This document shows, in pieces, positions 34,629 to 45,649 of a stretch of DNA of 64,000 bases. How positions within the stretch are numbered: the first letter of the stretch is position 1; every line of letters begins with the position of its first letter. This DNA is from Limimaricola pyoseonensis (GTDB lineage: Bacteria; Pseudomonadota; Alphaproteobacteria; Rhodobacterales; Rhodobacteraceae): NCBI RefSeq assembly GCF_900102015.1, contig NZ_FNAT01000002.1:372001-436000 (forward strand), written 5' to 3'. Made by a program: the position numbers and the translations under genes. Below the pieces are notes generated by a model. That model ran no database searches. It worked only from the letters and a program-made list of their open reading frames with translations, and was not told the DNA's origin.

Positions 34629-35648
34629 TCAGCTTTTTGGCGGCCGCGGCCCGCGGCGGGGCGGCCCGCTGCGGCCCTTCGGATCGGGCCGCCGGTCGGG
34701 GCCGGACCGGCCCCTGGGCCCGCCCTCCGCGCCGCGCGGGGCCGTGCCGGGCACCTTCGCACCGAAGCGCTTGCCGGTGCCCGAGGCCGGGCGCTTGTCC
34801 TCGGATGCGGGCTTCGGCGCGGCGGCACGCGGCTTGCCCGCGCCGCCCTTCACCCCGGGCTTGGCGCCGGGGCTGCCGTCGGGACGGCGACGTTTCACCT
34901 TCGGGCCGTCGCCCTCGCCCAGCTGCTCGCGCAGCACCTTGGGCCGCACCTCCTCGACCTCGCCGGCCTCGAGGTTGCCGATCTGGAAGGGACCGTAGCT
35001 GATCCGGATCAGCCGGTTCACCACCACGTCGAGCGCCGCCATGGCGCGGCGGATCTCGCGGTTCTTGCCCTCGCGCAGCCCGACGGTGAGCCAGGCATTG
35101 GCGCCCTGCTGACGGTCGAAGGTCACCTGCATCGGCTGGTAGTCGACGCCCTCGACCGAGATGCCCTGCCGGAGCCGGTCGAGCTTCTCCTCGCTGACCG
35201 AACCCTTGATCCGCACCCGGTAGCGCCGGAGCCAGCCGGTCGAGGGCAGCTCCAGCCGACGCTTCAGCTCGCCGTCATTGGTCAGGAGCAGAAGCCCTTC
35301 GGAGTTCAGGTCGAGCCGGCCGACGCTCATCACCCGCGGCATGTCCTCGGGCAGGGCGTCGAACACCGTCTCGCGGCCCTTCTCGTCCGAAGCCGATGTC
35401 ACCAGCCCGGCGGGCTTGTGGTAGAGCCAGAGCCGGGCGGGCTCGGGTTCGGCCAGCGGCTTGCCGTCCACGGTCACGCGGTCCTTCGCGGTGACGTTCA
35501 GCGCCGGGCTGTCGATGACCTTGCCGTTCACCTTCACCCGGCCCTCGGCGATCATGCGCTCGGCCTCGCGCCGCGAGGCGACGCCGGCGCGGGAGAGAAC
35601 CTTGGCGATGCGGTCGCCGGCGGGGGCGGAGGAGTCGGGCTTGTCCAT
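34629..35648 (-). CDS. rluB: Pseudouridine synthase, RsuA/RluB type
   Basis: A 339-residue RNA-modifying enzyme. An S4 RNA-binding domain is at 12-60 (RIAKVLSRAGVASRREAERMI). The catalytic Asp is in GRLDLNSEGLLLLTNDG, and the ligand-binding REGKNREIRRA follows. From about 250 there is an extra basic, Gly/Pro/Arg/Lys-rich tail of some 90 residues, common in alphaproteobacterial RluB and probably RNA-binding. Substrate: 23S rRNA helix 89 region if RluB. It is divergent from tadA. Confidence 0.9.
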   Translation of the reverse strand: MDKPDSSAPAGDRIAKVLSRAGVASRREAERMIAEGRVKVNGKVIDSPALNVTAKDRVTVDGKPLAEPEPARLWLYHKPAGLVTSASDEKGRETVFDALPEDMPRVMSVGRLDLNSEGLLLLTNDGELKRRLELPSTGWLRRYRVRIKGSVSEEKLDRLRQGISVEGVDYQPMQVTFDRQQGANAWLTVGLREGKNREIRRAMAALDVVVNRLIRISYGPFQIGNLEAGEVEEVRPKVLREQLGEGDGPKVKRRRPDGSPGAKPGVKGGAGKPRAAAPKPASEDKRPASGTGKRFGAKVPGTAPRGAEGGPRGRSGPDRRPDPKGRSGPPRRGPRPPKS

Positions 35649-35739
35649 GCCCCCGCCATAGCCCCTCGCGCCGCCCCTTGCCAGAGCGCGAAGCGCGATC
35701 CCCTTGCCAGGGCGCAGGGCGGCGGGGCATCTGGGGGCC

Positions 35740-36195
35740 ATGCGTTTCGCTTCCCACATGGAGATCGCGCTCGAAGAGGCGCGCGCCGCCGCCGCCCGCG
35801 GCGAGGTGCCGGTGGGCGCGGTGGTGGCCGACCCGGCGGGAAAGGTGATCGCGCGGGCCGGCAACCGCACCCGCGAGCGCGACGACCCCACCGCCCATGC
35901 CGAGATTCTGGCGATCCGCGAAGCCTGCGCGCATCTCGGCTCCGAGCGTCTGACCGGCTGCGCGCTGTGGGTGACGCTGGAGCCTTGCCCGATGTGCGCC
36001 GCCGCCATCTCCTTCGCCCGCATCGCGCGGCTGCATTACGGTGCGGCCGACCCGAAATCGGGCGGCGTGGCTCAGGGGCCGCGCGTCTTCTCGCATCCGC
36101 AATGCCACCACAGGCCGGAGGTGTTCGACGGCGTCGCGGCTGGGGAGGCCGAGGCGCTGCTGACCGCCTTCTTCGCGGGGCTGCGCCGGGGCTGA
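35740..36195 (+). CDS. tadA: tRNA-specific adenosine deaminase
   Basis: A 151-residue zinc deaminase that makes inosine at tRNA-Arg wobble position 34. Zinc ligands and the proton-shuttle Glu are His53-x-Glu55 (AHAE) and PCPMC. Substrate-binding segments VPVGAVV and VTLEPCPMCAAAI are intact. The ATG at 35740 gives the usual N-terminus; it is divergent from the pseudouridine synthase gene. Confidence 0.95.
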   Translation: MRFASHMEIALEEARAAAARGEVPVGAVVADPAGKVIARAGNRTRERDDPTAHAEILAIREACAHLGSERLTGCALWVTLEPCPMCAAAISFARIARLHYGAADPKSGGVAQGPRVFSHPQCHHRPEVFDGVAAGEAEALLTAFFAGLRRG

Positions 36196-36318
36196 AGGGG
36201 GGCCGGGCGGGCATCGGCCGGCCCCGAGGGGCGGCGCCCGCCACGGCCGGAAAGATTTGATCGATGACCCCGGGGCCGGACGCTGGACTTGCCCCCGGCC
36301 GGGACCGATATTGGCGCC

Positions 36319-38304
36319 ATGAGCCTGCCCCCCGGATTTCTCGACGAACTGCGCAGCCGCCTGAGCCTTGGCCAGGTGGTCGGGCGCAAGGTCGCCTGGG
36401 ACATGAAGAAGTCGAATCAGGGCAAGGGCGATTTCTGGGCGCCGTGCCCGTTCCACCAGGAGAAATCGGCGAGCTTCCACGTCGATGACCGCAAGGGCTT
36501 CTACTACTGCTTCGGCTGCCACGCGAAGGGCGACGCGATCTCCTTCGTGCGCGAGACCGAGAACGTCGATTTCATCGAGGCGGTCCGCATCCTCGCCGGC
36601 GAGGCCGGCCTGCCGATGCCCGAGCGCGACCCGCAGGCGCAGAAGAAGGCCGACCGGCGCGGCGAGCTGGTCGAGGTCATGGAACAGGCGGTGAAGTGGT
36701 TCCGCCTGCAGCTGCGCACGGGCGCCGCGGCCGCGGCGCGCGACTATCTCGACGGGCGCGGCCTGAACGCCGAGGCGCAGGCGCGCTGGGAGCTGGGCTA
36801 TGCCCCCGACGATCGGCAGGGCGTGCTGCGCGCGCTCAAGGGCAAGGGCATCCCCGAGGAGATGATCGTCGCCGCAGGCCTCGCCGCCCGGCCCGACAAT
36901 GGCGGCGCGGCCTATGACCGCTTCCGCGGCCGGATCATCTTCCCGATCCGCGACGCGCGCGGCCGCGCCATCGCGCTGGGCGGGCGGGCGATGGACCCCA
37001 ATGCCCGCGCCAAGTACCTGAACTCGCCCGAGACCGAGCTCTTCGACAAGGGCCGCAACCTCTACAACCTCGCGCCTGCCCGCGAGGCCGCCGGCAAGGG
37101 CGAGCCGCTGGTGGTGGCCGAGGGCTACATGGACGTGATCGCGCTGTCGGAGGCCGGGCTGCGCGCCGCCGTGGCGCCGCTGGGCACCGCCGTGACCGAA
37201 AGCCAGCTCCAGCTGATGTGGCGCGTCCATCCCGAGCCGGTGATCGCGCTCGACGGCGACGCGGCCGGTCTGCGCGCCGCGCGCCGGGTCATCGACCTCG
37301 CCCTGCCGCTGATCGGCGCGGGGCAGGGCTTGCGATTCGCGCTGATGCCCGAGGGGCTCGACCCCGACGACCTGATCCGCCAGCAGGGCGCGGCGGCGAT
37401 GCGCGATGTGGTGACGCAGGCGCAGCCTATGGTGCAGCTTTTGTGGCGGCGCGAGACGGAAGGCCACGACTTCGACAGCCCCGAGCGGCGCGCCGCGCTC
37501 GACAAGCGGCTGCGCGACGCGGTGGCGCTGATCCGCGACCCGGACCTGCGCGGCCATTACGAGGCCGAGTTCAAGCGCCTCAAATGGGAGCTGTTCAACC
37601 CACGCCGCAAGCCGGAGGCCGGGCGCGGCGGTCATGGCGGCCGGGGCGAATGGCGCGGGCGCGGCAATTCCTTCCGCCCCGGCCAGCTGCCGCTCGCCCC
37701 CAGCCCCTCGGCCCGCAGCTCGGTGCTCGCGGTCGGCGGCGAGGTCGAGGACAAGCTGCGCGAGGCGGTGATCCTCGCCACGCTGGTCGCCAACCCCGAG
37801 GTGCTGCCCGAGTTCGAGCCGGCGCTCGAGCGGATGGACTGCCGCGACCCCGACCACGCGGCGATCGCGCAGGCGATCCTGGCCTGCCACCACGCCGTCG
37901 ATCTGCGCGGCGCGGTGGCCGCCCGGCTGGGGCCGGACGCTCTTGAAACGTTGTTCGCGCAGCGCCATGTGGCGATCAGCCCGGCGGTGCGCTGCCCCGG
38001 CGATCCCGACATGGCGCGGATGTGCCTCGCAGAGGAACTGGCCAAGCTGGTCGCCCGGCGCGGCCATGCGCGCGAACTGGCCGAGGCGGTCGAGGATCTG
38101 GCGGGGCTGCCGGACGAGGGGCTGACATGGCGGCTGTCGCGCGCCGCCGAGGCGCTCGACCGCGCCGGTCGCGGCGACGGGGAGGACCGCACCGAATACG
38201 AGTACGGGACCAACGGCGCACCGATGCGGCGCGACGAGCGGTCCGAGTTCGAGGCGCTGCTCGGCACCATCGCCTTCGGCAAGGGCAAGCCGCGCAAGGA
38301 ATGA
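36319..38304 (+). CDS. dnaG: DNA primase
   Basis: A 661-residue primase. The CHC2 zinc finger (CPFHQEKSASFH...CFGCHAKGD) lies at about 42-66. The TOPRIM core has VVAEGYMDVIAL and ALDGDAAGLRA. A C-terminal helicase-binding region follows a Gly/Arg-rich linker near 440. The order dnaG-rpoD is the normal bacterial macromolecular synthesis arrangement (rpsU is absent, as is usual in this group). Confidence 0.96.
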   Translation: MSLPPGFLDELRSRLSLGQVVGRKVAWDMKKSNQGKGDFWAPCPFHQEKSASFHVDDRKGFYYCFGCHAKGDAISFVRETENVDFIEAVRILAGEAGLPMPERDPQAQKKADRRGELVEVMEQAVKWFRLQLRTGAAAAARDYLDGRGLNAEAQARWELGYAPDDRQGVLRALKGKGIPEEMIVAAGLAARPDNGGAAYDRFRGRIIFPIRDARGRAIALGGRAMDPNARAKYLNSPETELFDKGRNLYNLAPAREAAGKGEPLVVAEGYMDVIALSEAGLRAAVAPLGTAVTESQLQLMWRVHPEPVIALDGDAAGLRAARRVIDLALPLIGAGQGLRFALMPEGLDPDDLIRQQGAAAMRDVVTQAQPMVQLLWRRETEGHDFDSPERRAALDKRLRDAVALIRDPDLRGHYEAEFKRLKWELFNPRRKPEAGRGGHGGRGEWRGRGNSFRPGQLPLAPSPSARSSVLAVGGEVEDKLREAVILATLVANPEVLPEFEPALERMDCRDPDHAAIAQAILACHHAVDLRGAVAARLGPDALETLFAQRHVAISPAVRCPGDPDMARMCLAEELAKLVARRGHARELAEAVEDLAGLPDEGLTWRLSRAAEALDRAGRGDGEDRTEYEYGTNGAPMRRDERSEFEALLGTIAFGKGKPRKE

Positions 38305-38318
38305 CGACGCCCGTCGCC

Positions 38319-38362
38319 CCCGATTCGGTGGCGGGACGTGGCGATAGAACCAAAGAATCGGG
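38319..38362 (+). terminator. Possible stem-loop after dnaG
   Basis: CCCGATTC (38319-38326) can pair with GAATCGGG (38355-38362), extended inward by GGT/ACC. The loop is long and no T run follows, so this may be a coincidence of the GANTC sites rather than a terminator. Confidence 0.25.
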
Positions 38363-38416
38363 CGCCGGGAGGTTGCGAATCGCGGGCCATGCGGCTTGAT
38401 TCGTGCAGTCCGAATC
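38322..38416. promoter_or_regulatory. Cluster of five GANTC (CcrM) sites upstream of rpoD
   Basis: GANTC occurs at 38322, 38355, 38377, 38398 and 38412, all within 95 bp of the 157-bp dnaG-rpoD gap. GANTC is the target of CcrM, the cell-cycle adenine methylase of alphaproteobacteria. The rpoD promoter probably lies here, so methylation could affect its activity. Confidence 0.5.
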
Positions 38417-38461
38417 ACTGCCCGGCGCCGGACAGGACGTTCACCGAACGAGGAGCCCTTC

Positions 38462-40447
<1,986 letters not shown>

Positions 40448-40448
40448 G

Positions 40449-40787
40449 ATGGCATCGAATGCGGAGACTGCAGAACAGATCATTCGGATCTTTGCTGTAG
40501 TTTCGGTGCGCGAGAACCGGGTCTGGATGACTTACAAGGCACTGGCCGAGGCGCTTGGTCGCCCCGGCCAGCAGCGTCTTCTGCAGGGGGCGCTGGATGT
40601 GGTGAGGGACATCTGCCGTGACCGCGGTCTGCCGGATCTCGCCGTCTGCATCGTGTCGGAAGATTCCGTGAAGGCAGGAACGCTCCTGCCCGCGTCGGGT
40701 GCAATTCAGAAGTACGGCGGTATTCCAGCCATACGTCGCGCTCAGGCCGAAGTACTCTGTTTCGATTGGGCGGCCTACCGCTTCTGA
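40449..40787 (+). CDS. Hypothetical protein directly behind rpoD, atypical composition
   Basis: A 112-residue protein starting one base after the rpoD stop. A hand count gives about 61% G+C, well below its neighbours, with A/T-ending codons they avoid. The segment [27 protein letters not shown] looks like a winged-helix-type unit, and it is followed by [15 protein letters not shown] and a final CFDWAAYRF. This vaguely resembles small proteins seen in mobile or defence contexts, but no function can be assigned. It could be co-transcribed with rpoD. Confidence 0.6.
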   Translation: MASNAETAEQIIRIFAVVSVRENRVWMTYKALAEALGRPGQQRLLQGALDVVRDICRDRGLPDLAVCIVSEDSVKAGTLLPASGAIQKYGGIPAIRRAQAEVLCFDWAAYRF

Positions 40788-40859
40788 ACGGTGCAACGCC
40801 GGGTTGACGCAGCGGGGCCGAACCGTGAACATCTGCGCATCCCGAGCAAGGAACGCCTC

Positions 40860-42419
40860 ATGCCCACCGATCCCGTCACCCTGGCCGCGCTCGGCGCGGC
40901 GCTGGTCCTGCTTCTCGCCCTTGCCGCCACGCTGACCGGGCTCAGGGGCGCGCGCGCCGCGCTGGCGCAGCTGCGCGCCGATCTCGAGGCCGGGCGGCGC
41001 GATCTCGACGACAGCCGGGCCCGGGCCGAGGGGCAGGGGACGCGGCTGGAGGAGCGGGAGCGCGAGCTCGGGGCGCTGAAGGCGGAGCTGGCCGCCGCCC
41101 GCAAGGCGCAGTTCGAAAGCGACGCCGCGCATGGCGAGACCCGCTCGGCCAAGGCGGCGCTGGAGGAGGCCAAGCGCGGGCTCGAGGCCGCGCGCGACGA
41201 CCTCAAGGCGCAGCTCTCCGAGATCACCGCCGAGCTGCGCGAGCTGCAGGAGCGCCACGGCCGGCTCCAATCCGACCATGCCAAGCTGCAGGCGAAGAGC
41301 GCGGGCGAGATCGAGGCGGCCGAGACGCGCATCACCGAACTGAAGGAGCTGCGCGAGGAGATGTCGCGCCGCTTCGAGGAGCTGGCCTCGAAGACGCTGC
41401 GCCAGACCGGCGAGGATTTCTCCAAGGCCAACACCGCAAAGCTCACCGAGCTTCTGACGCCGTTCCGCGACCACGTCTCGCGCTTCGAGGCCGAACTGCG
41501 GCAGGTGCACGGCAAGGCCGACGAGGAGCGGGCGCGGCTCGGCAAGCAGATCGAGATGCTGACCTCGCAATCCGAGACGATCCGCTCCGAGGCCGCGGCG
41601 CTGACCCGCGCGCTCAAGGGCGACAAGCAGAAGCAAGGCGCCTGGGGCGAGATGATCCTCGAGCGCATCCTCGAGACCTCCGGTCTCGAGCGCGGCACGC
41701 ATTATCTCGTGCAGGACAGCCGCACCGACGAGGACGGCGCGCGCTGGCGGCCCGACGTCGTGGTGAAGATGCCGCGCGGCAAGAGCCTCGTCGTCGACAG
41801 CAAGGTCAGCCTCGTGGCCTACGAGGCGGCGGTGAACGCCGAGACCGAGGAGGAGCGCGCCCGCCACCTGCGCGAGCATGTGACGGCGGTGCGCCGCCAC
41901 ATCGACCAGCTCGCCGCCAAGGGCTACCACGCCATGGAGGAGGGCTCGGTCGACTACGTGCTGATGTTCATGCCGATCGAAGGCGCGCTTTCGGCGGCAC
42001 TGTCCGAAAGCGGCGACCTGACCGCCTATGCGGTGTCCAAGGGCATCGGCGTGATGACCCCGACGACGCTGATGGTCACGCTGCGCACCGTCGACCACAT
42101 CTGGACGGTCGAGCGGCGCGAGAGCAACGCCGAGGACATCGCCAAGCGCGCGGGGCTGCTCTACGACAAGGTGGCGGGCTTCGTCGGCAATCTCGACAAG
42201 GTCGGCGCCGCGCTCGCCACGGCGAGCCGCGCGCATGAGGACGCGATGGGCCAGCTCTCGACCGGGCGCGGCAACGTTCTGGGCCAGATCGAGAAGCTGA
42301 AGTCGATGGGCGCACGCACGCAGAAGAGCCTGCCCGTCGCCTTCGACGAGGTCGAAGAGATCGACGAGGCCGACGAACGGGAGACGCCCCCCGCGCTGTC
42401 GCGCGAAGCGGCGGAATGA
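40860..42419 (+). CDS. rmuC: DNA recombination protein RmuC
   Basis: A 519-residue protein with one N-terminal membrane helix (TLAALGAALVLLLALAATL), a long coiled coil (about 30-190) and a PD-(D/E)xK-like nuclease domain containing KQKQGAWGEMILERILE and PDVVVKMPRGKSLVVDSK. RmuC limits DNA inversion between short repeats. The ATG at 40860 is preferred over an earlier in-frame start because the membrane helix then sits at the N-terminus. Confidence 0.93.
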   Translation: MPTDPVTLAALGAALVLLLALAATLTGLRGARAALAQLRADLEAGRRDLDDSRARAEGQGTRLEERERELGALKAELAAARKAQFESDAAHGETRSAKAALEEAKRGLEAARDDLKAQLSEITAELRELQERHGRLQSDHAKLQAKSAGEIEAAETRITELKELREEMSRRFEELASKTLRQTGEDFSKANTAKLTELLTPFRDHVSRFEAELRQVHGKADEERARLGKQIEMLTSQSETIRSEAAALTRALKGDKQKQGAWGEMILERILETSGLERGTHYLVQDSRTDEDGARWRPDVVVKMPRGKSLVVDSKVSLVAYEAAVNAETEEERARHLREHVTAVRRHIDQLAAKGYHAMEEGSVDYVLMFMPIEGALSAALSESGDLTAYAVSKGIGVMTPTTLMVTLRTVDHIWTVERRESNAEDIAKRAGLLYDKVAGFVGNLDKVGAALATASRAHEDAMGQLSTGRGNVLGQIEKLKSMGARTQKSLPVAFDEVEEIDEADERETPPALSREAAE

Positions 42420-42485
42420 GAGTGCCTTCCGTGCCACGGGCTGTGGCTCTGCGGTTACACTGACCCAACGGCAATGTTGCGTGTT

Positions 42486-42504
42486 GAAACCCTGTTCGGG
42501 TTTT
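42486..42504 (+). terminator. Weak hairpin after rmuC
   Basis: AAACCC-TGTTC-GGGTTT followed by TCCCGTTTCCTT. The stem is only 6 bp (7 with a G-U pair) and is followed by a mixed pyrimidine stretch. Confidence 0.35.
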
Positions 42505-42543
42505 CCCGTTTCCTTGTCAGGATCGAGTGACGGGAGACCTGCC

Positions 42544-42822
42544 ATGACATTGACCAAACCCGCCGTTCTCTGCGCCGCCCTGACGATGCCGCTCATGGGC
42601 GCCGCACCGATCCTGTCCGCCACCGGCTGGGCCGACGTGACCGAGCCCGCCTCGCGCTACGACCTCGACGGCACGATCGAGATCCCGGTGGCCGAGGCCG
42701 AGCTGGAGCGCTGCCGCGCCACGCTCGAGCAGGTCTTCGTGGGCAGCCCGGTGGAGGCGGAGGCCGAGCCGGTCGAGGCCGCGATGACCGGGCCCGCCGT
42801 GCGCTGCGTGGTCGCGGGCTGA
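42544..42822 (+). CDS. Small secreted hypothetical protein
   Basis: A 92-residue protein with a probable signal peptide (hydrophobic AVLCAALTMPLMGAAPILSA) and a short acidic mature part (DLDGTIEIPVAEAELERCRATLEQVF...VRCVVAG) containing two Cys that could form a disulfide. GGGAGA precedes the ATG. Not recognised. It ends 3 nt before the YjbQ gene and is probably co-transcribed. Confidence 0.6.
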   Translation: MTLTKPAVLCAALTMPLMGAAPILSATGWADVTEPASRYDLDGTIEIPVAEAELERCRATLEQVFVGSPVEAEAEPVEAAMTGPAVRCVVAG

Positions 42823-42825
42823 GCC

Positions 42826-43242
42826 TTGCATCACCGCTTCGCGCTCTCGACCCACGGCCCCGGCCTCTACGAGTTCACCGGGCAGGTGGCCGACTGGGTG
42901 GCGCAGGCCGACCCCGAAGAGGCGCTGCTGACGCTGTTCGTGCGCCACACCTCCTGTTCGATCCTGATCCAGGAGAATGCCGACCCCGAGGTGCAGACCG
43001 ACCTCGCGGCGTTCTTCCATCGGCTGGTACCGTCCACGGACGACCCGTCGATGTCCTACCTGACCCACACCTATGAGGGGCCCGACGACATGCCGGGCCA
43101 CATCAAGGCGGCGCTGCTGCCGACCTCGCTGCAGATCCCGGTGATCGGCGGGCGGATGGCGCTGGGCACGTGGCAGGGCATCTATCTCTTCGAGCATCGG
43201 ACCCGCGCGCATCGGCGCGAGGTGGTCGGGCTCCTGCGCTGA
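42826..43242 (+). CDS. YjbQ family (UPF0047) protein
   Basis: A 138-residue protein of the YjbQ family, with TLFVRHTSCSILIQENADPEV, the MPGHIKAALLPTSLQIPV segment (containing the conserved GHIKxxL) and LGTWQGIYLFEHR. Relatives show weak thiamine phosphate synthase activity in vitro; the true role is unknown. The start is TTG three bases after the previous stop, since no ATG or GTG precedes the conserved part. Confidence 0.9.
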   Translation: MHHRFALSTHGPGLYEFTGQVADWVAQADPEEALLTLFVRHTSCSILIQENADPEVQTDLAAFFHRLVPSTDDPSMSYLTHTYEGPDDMPGHIKAALLPTSLQIPVIGGRMALGTWQGIYLFEHRTRAHRREVVGLLR

Positions 43243-43355
43243 GCCCCCACGTCATCTGGGGTCGGGAATTCGCCCCTACCCAATCCTTGGTCGGACTCAT
43301 ATAGTGGTCGTGGACTGACGGGCCGAGGCCCCCACCACGACCCGACGAGGACCCG

Positions 43356-43820
43356 ATGCGCTGCCCGTTCTGCGGAAATCTCGACACACAGGTCAAGGAT
43401 TCCCGGCCCGCCGAGGATCACGTCGCGATCCGCCGGCGCCGGTTCTGCCCGGGCTGCAGCGGCCGCTTCACCACCTATGAGCGGGTGCAGCTGCGCGATC
43501 TCGTGGTGATCAAGACCAATGGCCGCCGCGAGGAGTTTGACCGCGACAAGCTGGAACGCTCGATCCGCATCGCGCTGCAGAAGCGCCCGGTCGAGCGCGA
43601 GCGCATGGACCAGATGATCTCTGGCATCGTGCGGCGGCTCGAGTCGATGGGCGACACCGACATCCCGTCCTCGAAGATCGGCGAGATCGTGATGGAGGCG
43701 CTGGCCCGGATCGACACCGTGGCCTATGTGCGTTTCGCCAGCGTCTACATGAACTTCCAGGCGGTGGGCGACTTCGACAAGTTCATGTCCGAGCTGCGCC
43801 CGAACCCGGCGGAGAAGTGA
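43356..43820 (+). CDS. nrdR: Transcriptional repressor NrdR
   Basis: A 154-residue ATP/dATP-sensing repressor of ribonucleotide reductase genes. Zinc ribbon Cys3, Cys6, Cys31 and Cys34, then an ATP-cone ([21 protein letters not shown]). The GTGA at its stop overlaps the ribD start. nrdR-ribD is a widespread pair. No NrdR box was found upstream of it by eye. Confidence 0.96.
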   Translation: MRCPFCGNLDTQVKDSRPAEDHVAIRRRRFCPGCSGRFTTYERVQLRDLVVIKTNGRREEFDRDKLERSIRIALQKRPVERERMDQMISGIVRRLESMGDTDIPSSKIGEIVMEALARIDTVAYVRFASVYMNFQAVGDFDKFMSELRPNPAEK

Positions 43821-44911
43821 GCCGCGAGACCGACCTGCGCCACATGGCGCACGCGCTGTCGCTGGGGCGGCGCGGGCTCGGCCGGGTCTGGCCCAACCCC
43901 AATGTCGGCTGCGTCATCGTGAAGGACGGCCGCGTCGTCGGCCGTGGTCGCACCGCCGATAGCGGCCGCCCGCATGCCGAGACGCAGGCGCTGGCGCAGG
44001 CTGGCGATGCGGCTCGCGGCGCCACCGCCTATGTCACGCTGGAGCCCTGCGCCCATCACGGCCGCACGCCGCCTTGCGCCGACGCGCTGGTCGCGGCCGG
44101 CGTGGCGCGGGTGGTGGTCGCGGCGCAGGACCCGGACCCGCGCGTGGCCGGCAAGGGCCTGGCGCGGCTGCGCGAGGCCGGGATCGCGGTCGAGATCGGC
44201 GTGAGGGAGGCAGAGGCGCGCGCCGATCTCGCCGGTTTCCTCAGCCGGGTCGAGCGTGGCCGCCCCTTCGTGACGCTGAAGCTCGCCGCCACGCTCGACG
44301 GGCGCATCGCCACCGCCACCGGCGAGAGCCGCTGGATCACCGGCCCCGAGGCGCGGGCCCGCGTGCACATGATGCGGGCGCGGCACGACGCGGTGATGGT
44401 CGGCGGCGGCACGGCGCGGGCCGATGATCCCTCGCTTACCGTGCGCGGGCTCGGCATCGAGAGGCAGCCGGTGCGGGTGGTGCTGTCGCGCCGGCTCGAC
44501 CTGCCGCAGGACGGCGTGCTGGCCCGCACCGCGTACGAGGTGCCGCTCTGGCTCTGCCACGATCCGGCCGCCGACGCCGCGGGCTGGACCGCCCTCGGCG
44601 CGAAGAGCCTGCCCTGCGAGATCGCGGGCGGGCAGGTCTCGGTCGGCGCGGCTCTGGCGGCGCTGGCGGGTGAAGGGATCACGCGCGTGTTCTGCGAGGG
44701 CGGGGCGGGGCTTGCGGCCTCGCTGCTCGGCGCGGGGCTGGTGGACGAGCTGGTGCTGTTCACCGCCGGGGTCGCGATCGGGGCCGAGGGCACGCCGGCC
44801 CTGTCGGCGATGGGCGTAGACCGGCTTGCCGCCGCGCCGCGGCTGCGGCTGGCGCGGCAGGAGCGTGTGGGCGCCGACGTGATGAGCGTCTGGCGGGCCG
44901 GGGCCCTCTAA
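43817..44911 (+). CDS. ribD: Bifunctional riboflavin biosynthesis deaminase/reductase RibD
   Basis: A 364-residue enzyme. The N-terminal deaminase domain (1-145) has the zinc motif HAE and [11 protein letters not shown]. The C-terminal reductase domain (150-364) has [32 protein letters not shown] and [14 protein letters not shown]. It carries out steps two and three of riboflavin synthesis. The GTG start overlaps nrdR by 4 nt. The next riboflavin gene, ribE, is 5.6 kb away. Confidence 0.95.
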   Translation: MSRETDLRHMAHALSLGRRGLGRVWPNPNVGCVIVKDGRVVGRGRTADSGRPHAETQALAQAGDAARGATAYVTLEPCAHHGRTPPCADALVAAGVARVVVAAQDPDPRVAGKGLARLREAGIAVEIGVREAEARADLAGFLSRVERGRPFVTLKLAATLDGRIATATGESRWITGPEARARVHMMRARHDAVMVGGGTARADDPSLTVRGLGIERQPVRVVLSRRLDLPQDGVLARTAYEVPLWLCHDPAADAAGWTALGAKSLPCEIAGGQVSVGAALAALAGEGITRVFCEGGAGLAASLLGAGLVDELVLFTAGVAIGAEGTPALSAMGVDRLAAAPRLRLARQERVGADVMSVWRAGAL

Positions 44912-44917
44912 CGGAAA

Positions 44918-44939
44918 CGGCCGCCCCGGGGGGCGGCCG
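44918..44939. terminator. Shared hairpin between ribD and the EF-hand gene
   Basis: A perfect inverted repeat CGGCCGCCCC-GG-GGGGCGGCCG, 6 nt after the ribD stop and 25 nt from the end of the convergent EF-hand gene. No T tract. Confidence 0.55.
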
Positions 44940-44964
44940 CGAAACGCGTCAGCGCGGGGCGCGA

Positions 44965-45492
44965 TCAGCTCGCGCCGTCATCGGCGTCGTCGCCGTCACC
45001 CGCCGCGTCGCCGAAATCGTCGCCGTCGCTGTCCTCGACGTCATCGGCATCGTCGTCGCCCAGCTCTCCGTAGCCGTCGGCCCCGGCCTCGGTCGAGAGG
45101 CCCACGCCTTCCTCGGAATCCACGTCGGCCTCGGCATTGCCCGAGAGGTTCGCCCCGGCGGCGATGTCGGCGGCGGGGTTGGCGTCGTCGTCATCGGCCT
45201 GTGCCGCGGCGTCGCCTTCCATCTCGGCGCTGCCTTCGGCCTCGGCCTCGGCCTCGGCCTGCGCGGCGTTGCGGGCCTGCATCTCGGCGATCGAGAGCTG
45301 GCCGTCGCCGTCGAGGTCGTATTGCAGCAGGCCGAGCCCGACCTCGCCGAAGGCGGCGGTCAGCTCGGTTTCGGTGAGAAAGCCGTCGCTGTCGGCGTCG
45401 ACCATGGCGAAGGTCGCCTGCTGGGCCGAGGCGGCGGTGGCGAGGCCGCCGATCAGCGCGATGGCGGTGAGGCTCTTGGTGGTGAAGGTCAT
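44965..45492 (-). CDS. Secreted EF-hand protein with acidic tail
   Basis: A 175-residue protein with a signal peptide (cleavage after ASA, about residue 23) and two canonical EF-hand loops, DADSDGFLTETE and DLDGDGQLSIAE. Each has Asp at 1, 3 and 5, Gly at 6 and Glu at 12. An Ala/Glu/Gln-rich helix and a long Asp/Gly/Ala-rich acidic tail follow, the latter also dense in D-x-D-x-D patterns. It probably binds calcium in the periplasm or outside. The ATG at 45492 gives a proper signal peptide; the longer frame does not. Confidence 0.78.
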   Translation of the reverse strand: MTFTTKSLTAIALIGGLATAASAQQATFAMVDADSDGFLTETELTAAFGEVGLGLLQYDLDGDGQLSIAEMQARNAAQAEAEAEAEGSAEMEGDAAAQADDDDANPAADIAAGANLSGNAEADVDSEEGVGLSTEAGADGYGELGDDDADDVEDSDGDDFGDAAGDGDDADDGAS

Positions 45493-45649
45493 GTCATGTC
45501 CTCTCGGTTCTTGCGGGCGGCGCAGGCCGCCCCCGGCGCGTTGGCCGGCTGACCCCGCCCTAACAGGTCGCGCAGGGCGATGTTCCTGCCGATCGTGCGG
45601 CGGCGCGGCATCCTGCCGCACCCGGTCCCGGGTTCCGGCAGCCCGCCGC

